Made by a program: the position numbers and the translations under genes | From: Mytilinidion resinicola | Lineage: Eukaryota; Ascomycota; Dothideomycetes; Mytilinidiales; Mytilinidiaceae | DNA length: 64,000 nt | Assembly (NCBI RefSeq): GCF_010093595.1 | Contig: NW_022985465.1 | Location: 49,760 to 113,759, forward strand | Direction of reading: 5' to 3' | Shown: piece after piece, positions 1 through 11,297 of the stretch | How the letters are laid out: every line of letters begins with the position of its first letter | Position numbering within the stretch: position 1 is the first letter of the stretch | Notes under the pieces: generated by a model | What the model saw: only the letters and a program-made list of their open reading frames with translations | Databases searched by the model: none | What the model was told of the DNA's origin: nothing

Positions 1-1
1 C

Positions 2-718
2 CCGCCGGAACCGAGCTCTACGTCCGGCAAGGACCAGCAGAACGGGGACGATGATGGTTGGGGGGATTGGGCTCCATTGCCTAAGAAGAAGAAGGGCAAG
101 AAGGGGCGAGTGGCTGTTCCCGAACCAGAACCTATTCCGGAATCAGAACTTCCTTCCATGGAGATGGGTTACCCCCAAGAAAGTGGGGTATACGATGAAC
201 CTGAGCTCGCGGCGGCTCCTGAGCCTCAATATGAAGTAAGGCGCATCTCGAGGGCCCAGTTACGGACTCAACTCAACAGCCGAAACTACCTAAACGACGG
301 CGGCCCCAAAGCTCTGATCCTGCAGCACTTCGAACCCAAATCCAACAGTGCCGTGGACCAAAACTTCACGCCAGTCCTCCTCGCCCATGCACGGCTCTAC
401 TGTTTTGCGCATCTACGTCTAATAGAGCCACTCAAAGCGCTAACCCTCGACAAGCTGCACAAGACACTTATGGACTTCAAGTTGTACACAAAGCGCGTTG
501 GAGACATCATTGAGCTCGCGAGATATGCGTACTCGAACCCAGATCTGCCGGATAGAAGCGACGACAGAACTCTCGACGACCTGAGGAAACTCGTGTTTGA
601 GTATATTGTGTGCGAGATTGACACGATCGGAAAATGTGATGAATTTGTCAAGTATATGGAAGAGGGCGGTGAATTTGTGGGGGATTTCTGGAGAATGGCA
701 AGGGACTATATGGCTTGA
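2..718 (+). CDS. BTB/POZ-domain protein, C-terminal part (5' end outside window)
   Basis: The frame is open from base 2 to a TGA at 716-718, so this is the 3' part of a gene that starts left of the window (238 codons seen). The visible part begins with an acidic Asp/Gly-rich stretch and a short Lys-rich run, then a Pro/Glu-rich linker, then a helical region containing NFTPVLLAHARLYCFAHL and RVGDIIELARYAYSNPDLP. That helical pattern is typical of the region after the BTB core in the very common fungal BTB family (adaptors, often for CUL3 ubiquitin ligases). The BTB core itself would lie upstream and is not seen, so the family call rests on the C-terminal pattern. A second, complete BTB gene lies at 8972-9783. 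The first in-window ATG is internal and should not be taken as the start. Confidence 0.7.
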   Translation, partial: PPEPSSTSGKDQQNGDDDGWGDWAPLPKKKKGKKGRVAVPEPEPIPESELPSMEMGYPQESGVYDEPELAAAPEPQYEVRRISRAQLRTQLNSRNYLNDGGPKALILQHFEPKSNSAVDQNFTPVLLAHARLYCFAHLRLIEPLKALTLDKLHKTLMDFKLYTKRVGDIIELARYAYSNPDLPDRSDDRTLDDLRKLVFEYIVCEIDTIGKCDEFVKYMEEGGEFVGDFWRMARDYMA

Positions 719-1880
719 TGTAGGTGTACAGTAATCGCACCCAAATTAAGACTCTAACACTGGCATGACGTTGTCATTGTATTTTGAACTCGAGAATAGC
801 GTGGACTAGTGATTCGAGAAGGATTTTCTAGTGGTGATGGTGATGGTCGTGAAAAGCAGCCCTAGGCAACAACGTCAGCGTCCTGAGCGAGCCAAAATGG
901 GCCCCATGACACTGGCGCATCAGAATCGCCAGCGGATAGGCAATGCCAGCGGCCTGAGTGAGCCAGATTAGGTGCCATATCCACTTAGCTGCAGGTTAAT
1001 AGACGACCAATTGAGTGCGGAGCACAGAAAGTCGTGATTCTTGGCGTGGTGGTGAGGTTTCGGAGGTGACGGAGGTGCCCATGGGACCGCATCTTCGTGG
1101 GGCTGCATCACTTCAACAACGCCATAATAAATTCATTTTGACTGCAGCGCCTCCCAAGATAATTCTGTAGATTCAATTGCACTCATCAGACTGATCAATA
1201 TGCTGGTGGTCAATATTCTGCAGATGCGTGACGTGACGGTTCCCGCCGGGTTAACTACTAATCCGGCTTAATCAGCAAGGAAAATCAAAGTTGGCTTCGT
1301 CATGGAAATCACGAAGTTGCACAACACGACTGCTGAGGCTACGACACTACAACCATATATTCGATTGTAATGAACCTTCTAGAGCTGTTTAAGATAGGTC
1401 TGAGGATATAGCATGCAAGAGGGCTAAGGTTTGGGGCGAGTGGTTGTCGAGAAATCCGTGAAAAGATGACCCAAGTCCGAAAATCAGCCCAGCTCAAGCT
1501 CTGAGCAACACAGAATCATCATTTGGCGAAGTCGACCAACTTCATTTTCCTACCCGGACTTAGCGCCGTTCCCGTGTGCCGTTCGAGCGTGTAGCCTCGC
1601 CCTCGCCCTCGCCCTCGCCCTCGCCCTCAACCTCCACCTCTCCCGTGTTCCACCTAGTCCTCCTCTCTGCGACGCTTCCCGAGCGCCCAGTTGTAGCCTG
1701 CGCCGCCGGAATCGATTGTAATACCTTTTGCATAGACCTTCGAGGGGTTCTGGTGTTGCAGGCGACGCAGAGGGCGGTCGCACCGGCGATTGCTCGCGAC
1801 GAGGAGGGTGTGGCACGGGGAAAATGGGGTTTCATGAAGGGAGTGGCACTGCCCACTAGAGAAAGAGTACAAGTCCGTAC
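719..1880. other. Intergenic; hexanucleotide microsatellite
   Basis: No convincing gene. A hexanucleotide run of CGCCCT units occupies about 1595-1628. Open frames over 1550-1870 on both strands come from this low-complexity DNA and from the antisense of the DUF3435 relic that follows. Confidence 0.5.
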
Positions 1881-3960
1881 TTACGTAACCGTACCGTGGA
1901 CATCTAGGCCATGTCGTTGCAAGTGCACCTTGTTTGCCAGGGGCACCTTACAAAGCTCGCAGCCAAGAGACTCCCCTCTCTTAATGTATTGCGAGTGCTT
2001 CCGTTTGAAATGTTTGCTGATATCGCTTGCACAGCTGAATTCGTATATCCGTTCTCCGGTTGGCAGATTGGGATTGCCGATGCATTTCCAACATCTTTTC
2101 GGCCTCTTCTCTTTGTTGTACACCGACACCTTTGCTACTTCTAGTGCTTCTTCGTCATGTTCCAACTGGCTCTTGGCCGGTAGGGTAACGTTTCCGCTCC
2201 GTCGCTTTGCTCAAATAGAGTTCATTCCGCCCTCCTCGACCCCACAATATTCCGTGACGGCTCGGATGCCTCTATTACGCCGGCATATCTCTGCTTTCAG
2301 AGTGATTCCCGGCGGGGCCATAATAGCGTCAGCTAGCTCCTTCTGTGCCGGGAGCATGGCATATTGAGGCTGTACTATGACGACCTCGTTTTTACTTTCG
2401 ATGCCGGCAAGCTGCTGCTCAACATCACGCACAGGTTGCTCGTACTCCCAGCGTTCCATGACATCCTGAAGAAGGGCATGTCGCTGGCGCTGCCTTTCCT
2501 GGATGATTTTGCGATTGAGCTCTTTATACATTGGATGCTTTGTTGCGTTTTAGAGGGTACGTTTAAGTCTCTCGTTCTTGGAGCAGGTAACGAACTGTAG
2601 GATGATCGTTTACTGATTCAGATTGTTCTGCTGTAAGCCGTCGTGGCCGACGAAGATCGATCGAACGACTCATGGTACAAGCCGCCCGCATTATCGCGTT
2701 CTGGGGCCGGAGGCCTCGCACGACAGCCTGTATGTCAACCGTGATGCGCCGTGAGAGGTAGTGCTTCAAAAACGTCCGTATGCTGGCGTGCCCCATCATC
2801 AGGTTCTGCATCGCCTCGTTGACGTTGCCTATGTACTACGTTAATTCTGCATCTTGCCTACAACAACTCGCGGAGCTTACCATCCTCATTGAAGGCCTTC
2901 CCTCCAGCATATCTCAGCGAATAAGAACGGGCGACTTGCGCAAACCCCGTAATTTTCCCTAAAGCTTTAATCCAGGGTAGCAAGGTATTGTATGGAAGAG
3001 GCTCGTCGTTAGAAATAACTCAACCAATTGGGGTCTCTACCGCTTTCCGAAACACCGGGATATCGTCTAATTCCTGATTAAGGCGCAATGGTAGCTTATT
3101 GCGGCCTGGCGGAATAAAAAGCCTACTTAATTCCTCTGGGGATGTCAGATTGTATGCTGCGAACGCCTAATCGCTAAAAAGCACCCCAAGGAGGAAGACA
3201 TGCGGACTAAAGATGAGAGACTTATCGTAGATAATTTCAGGGAGAGGGAAGGTATTCCTTACAAACGTGTCAGCATTCTTATCAGTTTTAAGAATGTGTA
3301 GATCTCGGGCAGAACTGAATAATTCAGGGACTTACATATCTTTAATCCCAAGGAACTCCTTTGTGAATTCAAAGGTGAACTCTAGTAATACTTGATAAGG
3401 CCGACCCTCTGGATCCCGGAGCAGCGTAACCTGAATATGCCGATAGCAGAGACTGAGGATAGCTCGTGGTCGATTTGCTGTAAAACCACCAAGCTGTAGA
3501 TAGAGTTGGGCTTGTATCCTATAGCGTCCGTGGGTGTATCTCTTTTCGGTCGTTGCTAGGTTTGTTTGCAGCACTAGGGTCTGATCCTCTACATACATAC
3601 AGGCCTTATCTCGACCTATCTTCTTTAGACTGTGCTTTTTCGCTAGCCTTCTCAGCACCTGCCCTTTAGGTTAGGCTTGACACGCGTATGAGGTCTTAAA
3701 CAGGAGGCCGGACGTTCATACCTCGTGCATGCTCCGATTCATCTGCCCATCCAGCTTAACACCAGTTGCTCTTTCATACACCAGGCGGTAAACCTTCCAG
3801 TATGTACCAAGGGAACTAGCGATCTTGGTCCCCCGGCATTTCCTTCCTCCTTTCCCTCGGCGCTGACTGAGTAGCCAGTCAAAGAAGGTGTACAGTGTGC
3901 TGACGGACACGGCCGTATAGGAACGGAGATTGTCTTTCCTAAGGTATTTCCAGCATCTAT
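1881..3960 (-). pseudogene. Decayed DUF3435 (Starship-captain type tyrosine recombinase) gene
   Basis: Reading the minus strand from about 3960 to 1881 gives, in order, successive blocks of the fungal DUF3435 family (formerly 'FluG domain'). The N-terminal block contains FFDWLLSQRRGKGGRK and SSLGTYWKVYRLVYERATG. Next come YRIQAQLYLQLGGFTANRPR and LEFTFEFTKEFLGIKDM, then YSLRYAGGKAFNEDG (recombinase Arg box), then NLMMGHASIRTFLKHYLSRR (His/Tyr box with candidate nucleophile Tyr in KHYL). It ends with a C2H2-like cysteine/histidine tail (CELCKVPLANKVHLQRHGLDVH). It is broken: in-frame stops lie in the 2980-3170 segment, near 2211 and near 2545, and a frameshift falls between about 2565 and 2545. 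Two introns appear conserved (after 3716, ending in GGGCAG; and one starting GTAAGC near 2881). DUF3435 enzymes are the captains that move Starship elements, although not every DUF3435 gene is a captain. Its 5' side faces higher coordinates, so any cargo would have been to the left. Confidence 0.85.
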
Positions 3961-3963
3961 ACT

Positions 3964-4361
3964 ATGTTAGTGTTGCATGACGGTGAGACAGGCGTTCAGT
4001 CGCTTGACGACGAGACGCGTGCGGAGATAAGGCCACTTATACAGACGAAGATGGAACAGCTAGAGGCATACAAAAAGGAGTGTGCAGCTCGCTTTTCTGG
4101 AGAATGAGTGGAGTTTCCGTGTACGATATCAGATCAGCTCGATACCTTGGAAACTCCTCAAACACCAACATGACTGACAGTGGCAATTTCATCAAAGTTC
4201 CAACCTCCGAGGAGGAGGAACGTATGCGCGTGGCAGCCGAGGAATCTCAGCGAAAGCGCAATGAGGCCAAGAAGAAGTGGGAGATGGAAGAGGTGGTGAA
4301 AAAGGTAGGAGAGAGTTCTCAGCAGCGCAGGGGCGGCGGAGGTGGTGCTGCCACCACTTAA
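3964..4361 (+). CDS. Hypothetical short ORF pair, possibly a broken gene
   Basis: Not recognised. An ATG at 3964 opens 57 codons ending in ECAARFSGE at about 4137. From 4080 a different frame runs to a TAA at 4359-4361 and ends in a charged, helical, glycine-tailed segment (EEEERMRVAAEESQRKRNEA, then a Gly run). The two frames overlap, so this may be a frameshifted gene or two unrelated ORFs. It is divergent from the DUF3435 relic. No domain is assigned. Confidence 0.2.
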
Positions 4362-5873
4362 GACCCCGAGTTTCTGCCTAGGTCTGTTTCCGAAGCTCTA
4401 TTCATTTGCATAGACTGGAGGGTTGGTCTAACTAGAATACAAAGAACCTCGCGTGGAAAGAGATTGTTTGCTATGAGGTATAGGACTAGGAGCTCCACAT
4501 GGAGCGACATCCGCTTAAGGGTGTTCAATGGTCGGGACAGGAGTCATTCGTGTGGTTCGCGGAAGGAGCTCTTGGCGACTCCACGGGCGACACGACCCGT
4601 GGTTGTCGGCAACGCCCGCTCAAAGCGAAGAATATGATGAGGACTGGGCCCCTTCGACCTCGCCAACCGCCAGCTCGAGGGCCCGCAGACCCACAAAGAA
4701 GATGACTGACCTCGAGGTTGTGTACCGGGCGGTGACGCAGGTAGACTTTGCTGAAGCACAAGATCTCCCACCCCACATCCAACATCTGCATCTACCCTCC
4801 AGCGTGTGGAGATGCACGGGCGCGGCATCGTCCCAAGGAGATGAAGGTTTGCGCTCCTGGCAACATCGCCCCTTGACATCAACACTACAACGCGCGACGA
4901 ATCGCCATAAGCGTAGCATCTCTAGCGAATTTGACGCCGGTAAAGCCGCTCAACCCGCCCCTTGGAACCATTCTCGTTTTGTTCGGCGGCTACATCATTT
5001 CGTATGCGTTTTGGGAGAGTCAGCCACCTCGGATGACGTCACCCATGCGTATTATTTCCCGGGCGGAAAGCCCATAAAACCCTGTGAAGTCTCCACCTCG
5101 CTCAACTTATAGGTTACCGATAGTAGCCCGTCATCACGACCGACTAGTCCAGCTCAAACGACAGCGGAGATCCTCTGCCACTACGTTAGAAGATCCTTTC
5201 CCGGTAGACGACATGGTTGAATGCGCGGCAGCATCCGCTTGGAGGCTATTCTTATCACGATGAAGAGATGCCAGAATATGCAGAAACGCCCATGGCAAGC
5301 TGCAGTACATCTCCAGAATTGCAAAACATAGACGATATACTGAACGGCAGATCTGGGAGTACATGTGACGATTGTTCTATCAAATTTAATAAATAAATTA
5401 TATAAAAGTCGTGTCACGTGGTATCTCTTTCATCCTTCAGGAACCTCCAAGACTTCACTACGATCAAGAGGAATCATGTGCGGAGCGGAGGGAGAGGTTG
5501 CTCGGAGCTAGGAGACGTGCGGAGGACGGAGGTGTAGGGAGCTAGAAGGCGTGCAGAGGATAGATGTATACGGCATTTATAACAGTACGTAAAAAAAGTC
5601 CGTAGGGAATTTTGATAATTCCGCCGCGACGCCTTGGGAGCCGCGACATCCCCAGCCGTCAAGGCTGGGAGTCAACGGAGCAGCTAGAGGGTCTCGAAAG
5701 CAGTAGCCAGCTCTGCACAGTCGAGGAGGTCAACACAATCTGATTCCTCCACCTCTATAGCGGCCTTGAACACTTGAACCACTTTTTTGCTATAGCCTCG
5801 TGTTCTTCCCAGAGAATAAACGGGCATTGTTTACCGATGTGTTTTGGACATCTAAGAACTGATAATCTTTTAG
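4362..5873. other. Gene-poor interval with degenerate repeat fragments
   Basis: No supported gene. A short block near 4610-4690 (AAAGCGAAGA.. then CGCCAACCGCCAGCTCGAGG) recurs near 6880-6950, which suggests fragments of one dispersed repeat. Overlapping open frames on both strands at 4499-5112 have no recognisable domain. Confidence 0.4.
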
Positions 5874-6311
5874 TTAAATACGACGCGATAGTCGCTGAAG
5901 GCACGACTTACACCTTTTGCCTTTGCTGGGGCCACACTTGTTTACTCTTTCCCAGGTAGCTTGAAGGCCACAGTCACAGTACCAGTTCGCCTTGTAGAGA
6001 CGCCCAAGCCTGGAATATAGACGAAATGTTGGTGTTTTAGTAGGAATCTGGCCATATTTTGGCTGAGACGGGCGTTGTAGTCGAGAAATGGAGGGAGGGT
6101 GGAGAGGAGGTGGGTGGCGACGGAGGAGGGGGGGCGGTAGTGGAGTTGTTGGAGTTTGGTGGGTTTGGAGAGGTCGGAGAGGGGGGTGGTGCGGGTTGTT
6201 TGGAGAGGTTGGATTGAAGGTTTGGGAGCAGCCAAGCACCAAGTAAGGCAGTTGCACTCTTTTCGTCAAAGCAGGCCGGGCAAGTTCCTTGCGAATAAGG
6301 CTTGCACACAT
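5874..6311 (-). CDS. Hypothetical proline-rich protein with Cys-rich ends
   Basis: Not recognised. The minus-strand frame has a Pro/Thr-rich centre and a Cys-rich C-terminus (NWYCDCGLQATWERVNKC then KRCKSC) that could bind zinc. An overlapping frame at 6037-6309 carries another CxxC (GTCPACFDE), so the true gene may be spliced or frameshifted across both. No start or intron can be fixed. Confidence that this is a functional gene is low. Confidence 0.3.
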   Translation of the reverse strand: MCASLIRKELARPALTKRVQLPYLVLGCSQTFNPTSPNNPHHPPLRPLQTHQTPTTPLPPPLLRRHPPPLHPPSISRLQRPSQPKYGQIPTKTPTFRLYSRLGRLYKANWYCDCGLQATWERVNKCGPSKGKRCKSCLQRLSRRI

Positions 6312-6639
6312 GGTGGAGGGCGGTATTGCAGCGTAATAGCGATGTTCAAAAGAGTAACAAACGTAATGAGTTAGAGGTCATCGAAGAATTCGGGTTGAAG
6401 ACTGAACAACAGTTTTGGGGTATTCTTCTTTGTTCTTATAGACCTCGACACGTAGCATTGAAGCTTACATGAACTTCGATAGCATCTGCCTTGCAAGCCG
6501 GTGGCTGGACCAATCGCAGTTTTAGCATGGACTCACACTTCAACAACGGGTAAAATCTGCGCATGGCCTATCTCAAAAGTTGGTTTAGTAACCAATAAAG
6601 AAGTTTCTTGTCTGTAAGGCTGTAACCGTCTAGTGCAGC

Positions 6640-7215
6640 GAGTTTCGTTGCACTATCCCTTGACACGTTGGCGTCCTTGGGCCGACGCCAAGCTGTCCAC
6701 TAGTCCACCCACCATGTCCACCAGCCTACCAACCAGACTACCTTCCAAGCGGCGTAGAACGACGCCCTCATTCTCCCTCCCCGTTGATTGCGGTCTGAAC
6801 CGGACACGCCCCGCCCTCGCTAAGATGATTCCGCCGCCGAACAGGGGTGTCCCGGCCCTCCACCGTGATGCAACGCCGCCCACAGCGAAGAGTGTGATGA
6901 GCCCTTTGATCTCACCAACCGCCAGCTCGAGGGCTAGCTCGAAGGCCTAGGGCCACACCGTCGTGTTTCGGCTGAGGCCCAGCCACCTTGAATAACGTCG
7001 TCCATGCGGCCAGAGGCTCTTCTCTGTATTCCCATCCAAGTCTAACACAGGAGAATGCGAGCGCGAGGATCGTGAGAGTGCGAGGGTCGTGCGATCGAGA
7101 AGAACCGTGCGATTGAGAGGAACTGTGCGATCGGAAGAATCGTGAGAGCGAGAGGATCTTGCGAACAGGAGGATCTTGAAAACCGGGGGATCGTGAGAGC
7201 GTGCGAACTCTTGGC
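6640..7215. repeat. Dispersed repeat with an internal degenerate minisatellite
   Basis: The block at about 6680-6780 (TACCTTCCAAGCGGCG.. AACGACGCCCTCATTCTCC) resembles 45660-45715 (TACCTCCCCAAGCCGCG.. AAACGACGCCCTTATCCTCC). Both loci are followed by an array of short units built on GATCGTGCGA / TCGTGAGAGCGA: here 7040-7210, there 45733-45872. The block-plus-array arrangement recurring 38 kb apart marks a repeat family. Confidence 0.55.
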
Positions 7216-7299
7216 GTACGCTTTACCTACCTTGGGCTAGCATATGGCAGCGACCACCCATATTCACCTCTCTGGTGAGTACGCACTGACTGCTTCTCA

Positions 7300-7695
7300 C
7301 GATTGCACCTCACTCTAGCTCGTGTTTAGCAAGCATCTTGGCTATTACGTCCGGAACATCTTGCCAGCCCTGGCCCAGTGAAGACAGCAATGTCGCTAAG
7401 ATGGGTGTAGCGTAGAACACGAGGTTGTTGTTGCCGATGAAATGCTAGAAGGCCGCCTGAACCTGTTTGACGGGCTCGTAACGCGAAGATCAAAGGTAGA
7501 GGCGGCTTGGGCGGCTCTATTGCACTGCAAAGATAAGAGAGGTAAAGAAGGACAGAGAGATAGTGCCGGGGTGGAGCTGACCTGAATCGGAAGCATATTT
7601 AATGTTGCCTCATCTGCAGCATTGAGCATGTATTGTCCATTGGCACAAAGAGCTAAAATGGAGGAAAATGTGCGCGTCCCATTACTATATCTCAC
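7300..7695 (-). pseudogene. Possible relic of an unidentified gene
   Basis: On the minus strand a plausible exon starts at 7695 (MRYSNGTRTFSSILALCANG..) and could splice at a GTCAGC to a TTGCAG at about 7520. Beyond it, a different frame carries HFIGNNNLVFYATPILATLL, interrupted by a TAG just upstream. The fragments look protein-like but do not join in one frame. Family unknown. It sits immediately 3' of the dioxygenase pseudogene. Confidence 0.2.
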
Positions 7696-7759
7696 GAGCT
7701 AACTTCATCTGACCTATTCCACCATTGCGGCAGCACCCAAGCTCTGCCCGGAAACAATT

Positions 7760-8710
7760 CTACTTCCATATCAAGCCTTCTACTTCAACATCCTGTTCAA
7801 TAACATTATCCTCCCCGGCTCCCAACTTCTCATTGCCTTCTCGGTATCTCCATTTCTTTCCCATGACCTCCTTGAACCAACGCACATCGAAAAGCCCCTT
7901 ATTGACAGTCTCGGAAAATACCTCGACTCTCTCTGCCGGCGCCATCTTGACATCCAGGTCCGGTGCCACAAACAAGACTGCTGACAATCGGCGCACCCCA
8001 GGCACGCGTCGAACGCGGTGACGCGCCGCGGCCATCTTCCCCCCGCTTAGCACGACTGCACACCACCCACACAGCAGCACAGTCGCGTCGCCCGGCACGG
8101 GCACCCACACGCCGGGCGCCCCGGGTGTCTCCATTTCAAGGCCCGCGGTGCCGTCCTGGAAGATGATGCTGAAGGTGCCGTAGTCAGTGTGGGCGCCGCA
8201 TCCATTCTGGCTGGCCGGGGATGCCGTGGCAGGGGTGTAGTCAATGAGGCGGAAGTTGACATTGAGCTCGGCGTGCAGCGGGACAAGGTCGCGGCCGGCA
8301 ACGGCGCTGAGAGAGGCCAGGATTAGTGGAACATGGTGGGCTGTGATAGCAGTGAAGAAGCTGAGAATCTCAGCGAGTCCGTGTGCTGCAAGCTCGGCCT
8401 AGAGAGCGGGTGGGATGCGCGCGGCTCGGGCGGGCGATAGGTCAATGGTGAGCTTCTGGTCGCACGTAGGGTCTGTGGTGGCAGCAGTCTTGAAGATGCC
8501 GCGGAGAGCGTACGTGTCGTTAAAAGCTGCGACAGCAGCGGCGTTTTGGGCCAGATAACCAAAGAGGCGCTGGATTGCGGGGAATGGAGCCGCGACAGTG
8601 GGGTTGATGAAGGTGATTGCTGGGCTTAGAAGATCTGCTGTGGTGGGAAGTGAAAAATCACAGGTTGGCTTGTAAGCTGGGGGTTGGTAATTGGAGGTTT
8701 GAGTAGCCAT
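7760..8710 (-). pseudogene. 2-oxoglutarate/Fe(II)-dependent dioxygenase with one premature stop
   Basis: A single frame from an ATG at 8710 to a stop at 7760 (317 codons) encodes an isopenicillin-N-synthase-like oxygenase. The N-terminal half ends at a TAG at 8399-8401. The same frame continues without another stop through RLIDYTPATASP, the iron ligands HTD in CGAHTDYGTFSIIFQDG, and the distal His in AARHRVRRVPGVRRLSAVLF. The Arg in RLSAV is the expected 2-oxoglutarate contact. Length is near normal for the family. The stop sits where CAG would give Gln, a CpA to TpA change of the RIP type. Either this is a recently disabled gene or it is read through; everything else looks intact. Such enzymes hydroxylate or desaturate small metabolites; the substrate cannot be inferred. 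Confidence 0.8.
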
Positions 8711-8971
8711 AGTCGATTTAAATTGAGGAAGTTGCGGTTGAGTGTAGCGGCGATCGACGATCTACCCCGCAATGATTTTGCATCGTCGTCACATCTGTTA
8801 AGCGAAATGCGGGGTAGCTGTAAAGATATCGGTTCCTATTCTATATGAGGATGATAATGCATGTCTCCGCGATAGCTCTTCAAACTTCAACTTAAAAGGA
8901 TTACGCACGCACCCTCTATTTCTCTACCGGTTTTGAAGACCTGCTCGAAAATTAATCGAGTCCGATAGGAC

Positions 8972-9783
8972 ATGGCATCGAGGGCTCAGGCTCTCAGCAA
9001 ACGACTTCTCTCGGCTATCTCGACGTATGGAATCCGATCTCCTTATATTCCAGGGCGCCAACCGTGCATAGATTGCGAGACCGAGGTGAATTTACTGACC
9101 TTGTGTTTAATCATGACGTTGAAAGCTTCAATGTTCATCGTATCGTCGTTTGTCCTCAGTCCAAAGTCTTCTACAAAGCATGCACTGGAGGATTCAAGGT
9201 GACAACACCATATGATTCTTATTCGCTGCTAACATATATGTAGGAAAATTTTACTGTCGTCATTGAAATGGGGCATGTGTCTCACGTAGAGTTGAAGAAA
9301 ATGGTTAGTTTCTTCTACGATATGGACTATGACGACAACCTGCCAGAGGAGACGGACATATCCTTGCTCCAGCTCCATGCTCGAATGTTTGCACTAGCAG
9401 ATGAGTATGACATTCAGGGTTTGAGTACTATAGCTCAGGAGAAGTACTCTTCAAGGTGCGCCGTTTGGAGGCCAAGAGAGTTCCTAGAATCTATTCACGA
9501 CGTGTACGGAAGGACCCCTACCACCACCCGACAGCTGCGCGATGCGGCCTGCATGGCAATCCGCAAGAATTTGCCAAAAATGCTGGAGGATGAGGGCATT
9601 GCAGGGTTTTATGAAGAGATTCTCACTGAAATACCCGAGTTTACGAAGGGTTTGTTAAGGAGTTACGTTGAGGCCCCTTTCTATAGAGAGTGCATTTCAT
9701 GTAGCTCGAACCAGCCAATGGAAGCCCTTCAAGCAAGGTGCAAGAAATGTGGGAAGGGTAATTCAGGCTTCCACTGGTACTAG
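8972..9783 (+). CDS. BTB/POZ-domain protein, complete, three exons
   Basis: Proposed exons are 8972-9024, 9072-9198 and 9244-9783, giving 239 residues. Intron 1 (47 bp, GTATGG..CATAG) and intron 2 (45 bp, GTGACA..TGTAG) restore the BTB reading. The core starts with ALSKRLLSAIST, then EFTDLVFNHDVESFNVHRIV and CPQSKVFYKACTGGFK, then the post-intron strand ENFTVVIEM and VSFFYDMDYDD. The BTB domain covers about residues 10-110, followed by the usual helical extension (LLQLHARMFALADEYDIQGL). The C-terminus has two CxxC pairs (CISC and CKKC), unusual for the family and possibly a small zinc site. BTB proteins usually work as dimeric adaptors. No frame damage is seen, in contrast to both neighbours. 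Confidence 0.85.
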
Positions 9784-9858
9784 TGCTGTGCAAAGTGGTC
9801 TTTCCAAAGAAGAAGAGTAGTTAAGAGGGCCGAGAACTGTATTTCGAAATAAGCCTAT

Positions 9859-11297
9859 ATGCACGCCTCCCTTTCGCGCAAGCGCGCAAGCCTATCCTCC
9901 TTCTCCCACGCAGACCGCGGGAAAGCCTTGAAGCAGGTGGATGCAAGTCGCATCTTCCGATCCAACGCCAATAGCCGATACCCAGCACCCAACCAGCCGA
10001 AGAAACACGTAGCAACCCCCGAGGCTTTTCCTAAACATGCGCGTCTAGGATACGGACTAGCTGCGTCTGTGAATGAGGTGCTGTACAATGGCGTAGAATG
10101 TGCAGCAAAGCAGGTTCGTTACATGACCCTGCAGAGTGCTCGGAGAGATGCAGCTAACAGAAGAAAGTTTGACCACAAAGACGGCACCCTTGGCCTTTCT
10201 AGCCAGTACTACGTAGTCGAGCGTTACGCATACCGAAGGCTACGGAAATGCGATGCCCTGTCCGGCTATGTGCCGAAGTACTACGGGCAAGACGATAAGC
10301 ATCAAATCTTATACATCGAGCGCATATACGGAAGAACACTGTTGGAATATGCGGAAATTTGCCAGGAGAGCTCTTGCTGCAGTGTAAGGAGGCTTTACGC
10401 CGTGCTGTTAAGGCTATCCATTGCGCGGGCCTGGCACACAATAACATCAACGGGCGCAACATACTTATTCGAGACGGTATTAAGCGACATGGGCCTAGTC
10501 CCATCGACGGCTTCGTTGTCCTTATTAACTTCAATCTTGTAAAGTTCAGAGGAGAACCTGATAAGAGGTGGACTGCAGCATGCAATAGGGATCTTGATGA
10601 TTTGAATTCGACTTTCCTCGCCGTGGTGGGACGTGCGGTAAGAATGCTCCTCCCTTGTATCAACAGAAGCTTATTCACCTAGAACAACAAAGCGGCCCAT
10701 GCAATGCTCGCCCAACACCAGCCATTTGACGTTTCCCAGGAACAACTAGCCAAGGTGGTCAAAGACACCGATCCTGACCCGAAGCCCAACACAGCGATAT
10801 TCAAACTTCCAAGACTTCTTCCTGTTCTCGCTCTTGCACTCGCCCGAGCATGGAGTAAGCATGGGAGGAGTCATATCTCGCTTGAAATTCTTGCCCAATT
10901 CGAGGCGTCAGCACACGCCCCTTTGGATTCAGATCGGCGCTCGGCACTACTCATAGAGGGAGATCGCGTATGCTGGTCAGAAAGTGCGGACAAAATTGCG
11001 CTGTTTACTAATGTTATTCACCGGTGCGAAGCTGAACTTGGCCCGACTGATCCGTACACCCTCCGCCTAAGGGGCCTGTACGCCTCGCAACTCAAAGAAC
11101 ATGGTCAAGAATTAGAGCTCGAGTCTGTTCTCTCCTCAATGTTGCAGCAGCTTCAAGGACTGGATTCCGCGGATAAAGTTCCCAAGCAGGGCGATCATCT
11201 ATTTGCGGAGACTCTTAACCCTCAGGCTTGGATCACATGGGTGGAGAAGAGGATGCCACAGGCTTCGGCTGTAGCTGAGAGTCTTGAGGGACAATAA
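9859..11297 (+). pseudogene. Kinase-like gene with a frameshift and both catalytic Asp lost
   Basis: The ATG at 9859 opens a frame with a basic leader, then a kinase N-lobe pattern (LGYGLAASVNEVLYNG, putative lysine in ECAAKQV, helix VVERYAYRRL). Near 10350-10356 the frame shifts by one base within a run of T. The continuation carries the catalytic loop AHNNINGRNILI and the metal-binding triad position INFN. Family members usually have Asp at both places (HND.., DFN), so both Asp codons here read AAC. A 45-bp intron (10638-10682, GTAAGA..CCTAG) is in phase and removes an apparent stop. The C-terminal part to 11297 is helical and includes a TPR-like CEAELGPTDPYTLRLRGLYA. The protein is unlikely to phosphorylate. 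The frameshift could be a homopolymer sequencing error, but the two Asp losses could not. Confidence 0.7.

Noticed and set aside
1576..2367. 263-codon plus-strand ORF
   Set aside because: Starts in the CGCCCT microsatellite and then runs antisense to the DUF3435 relic.
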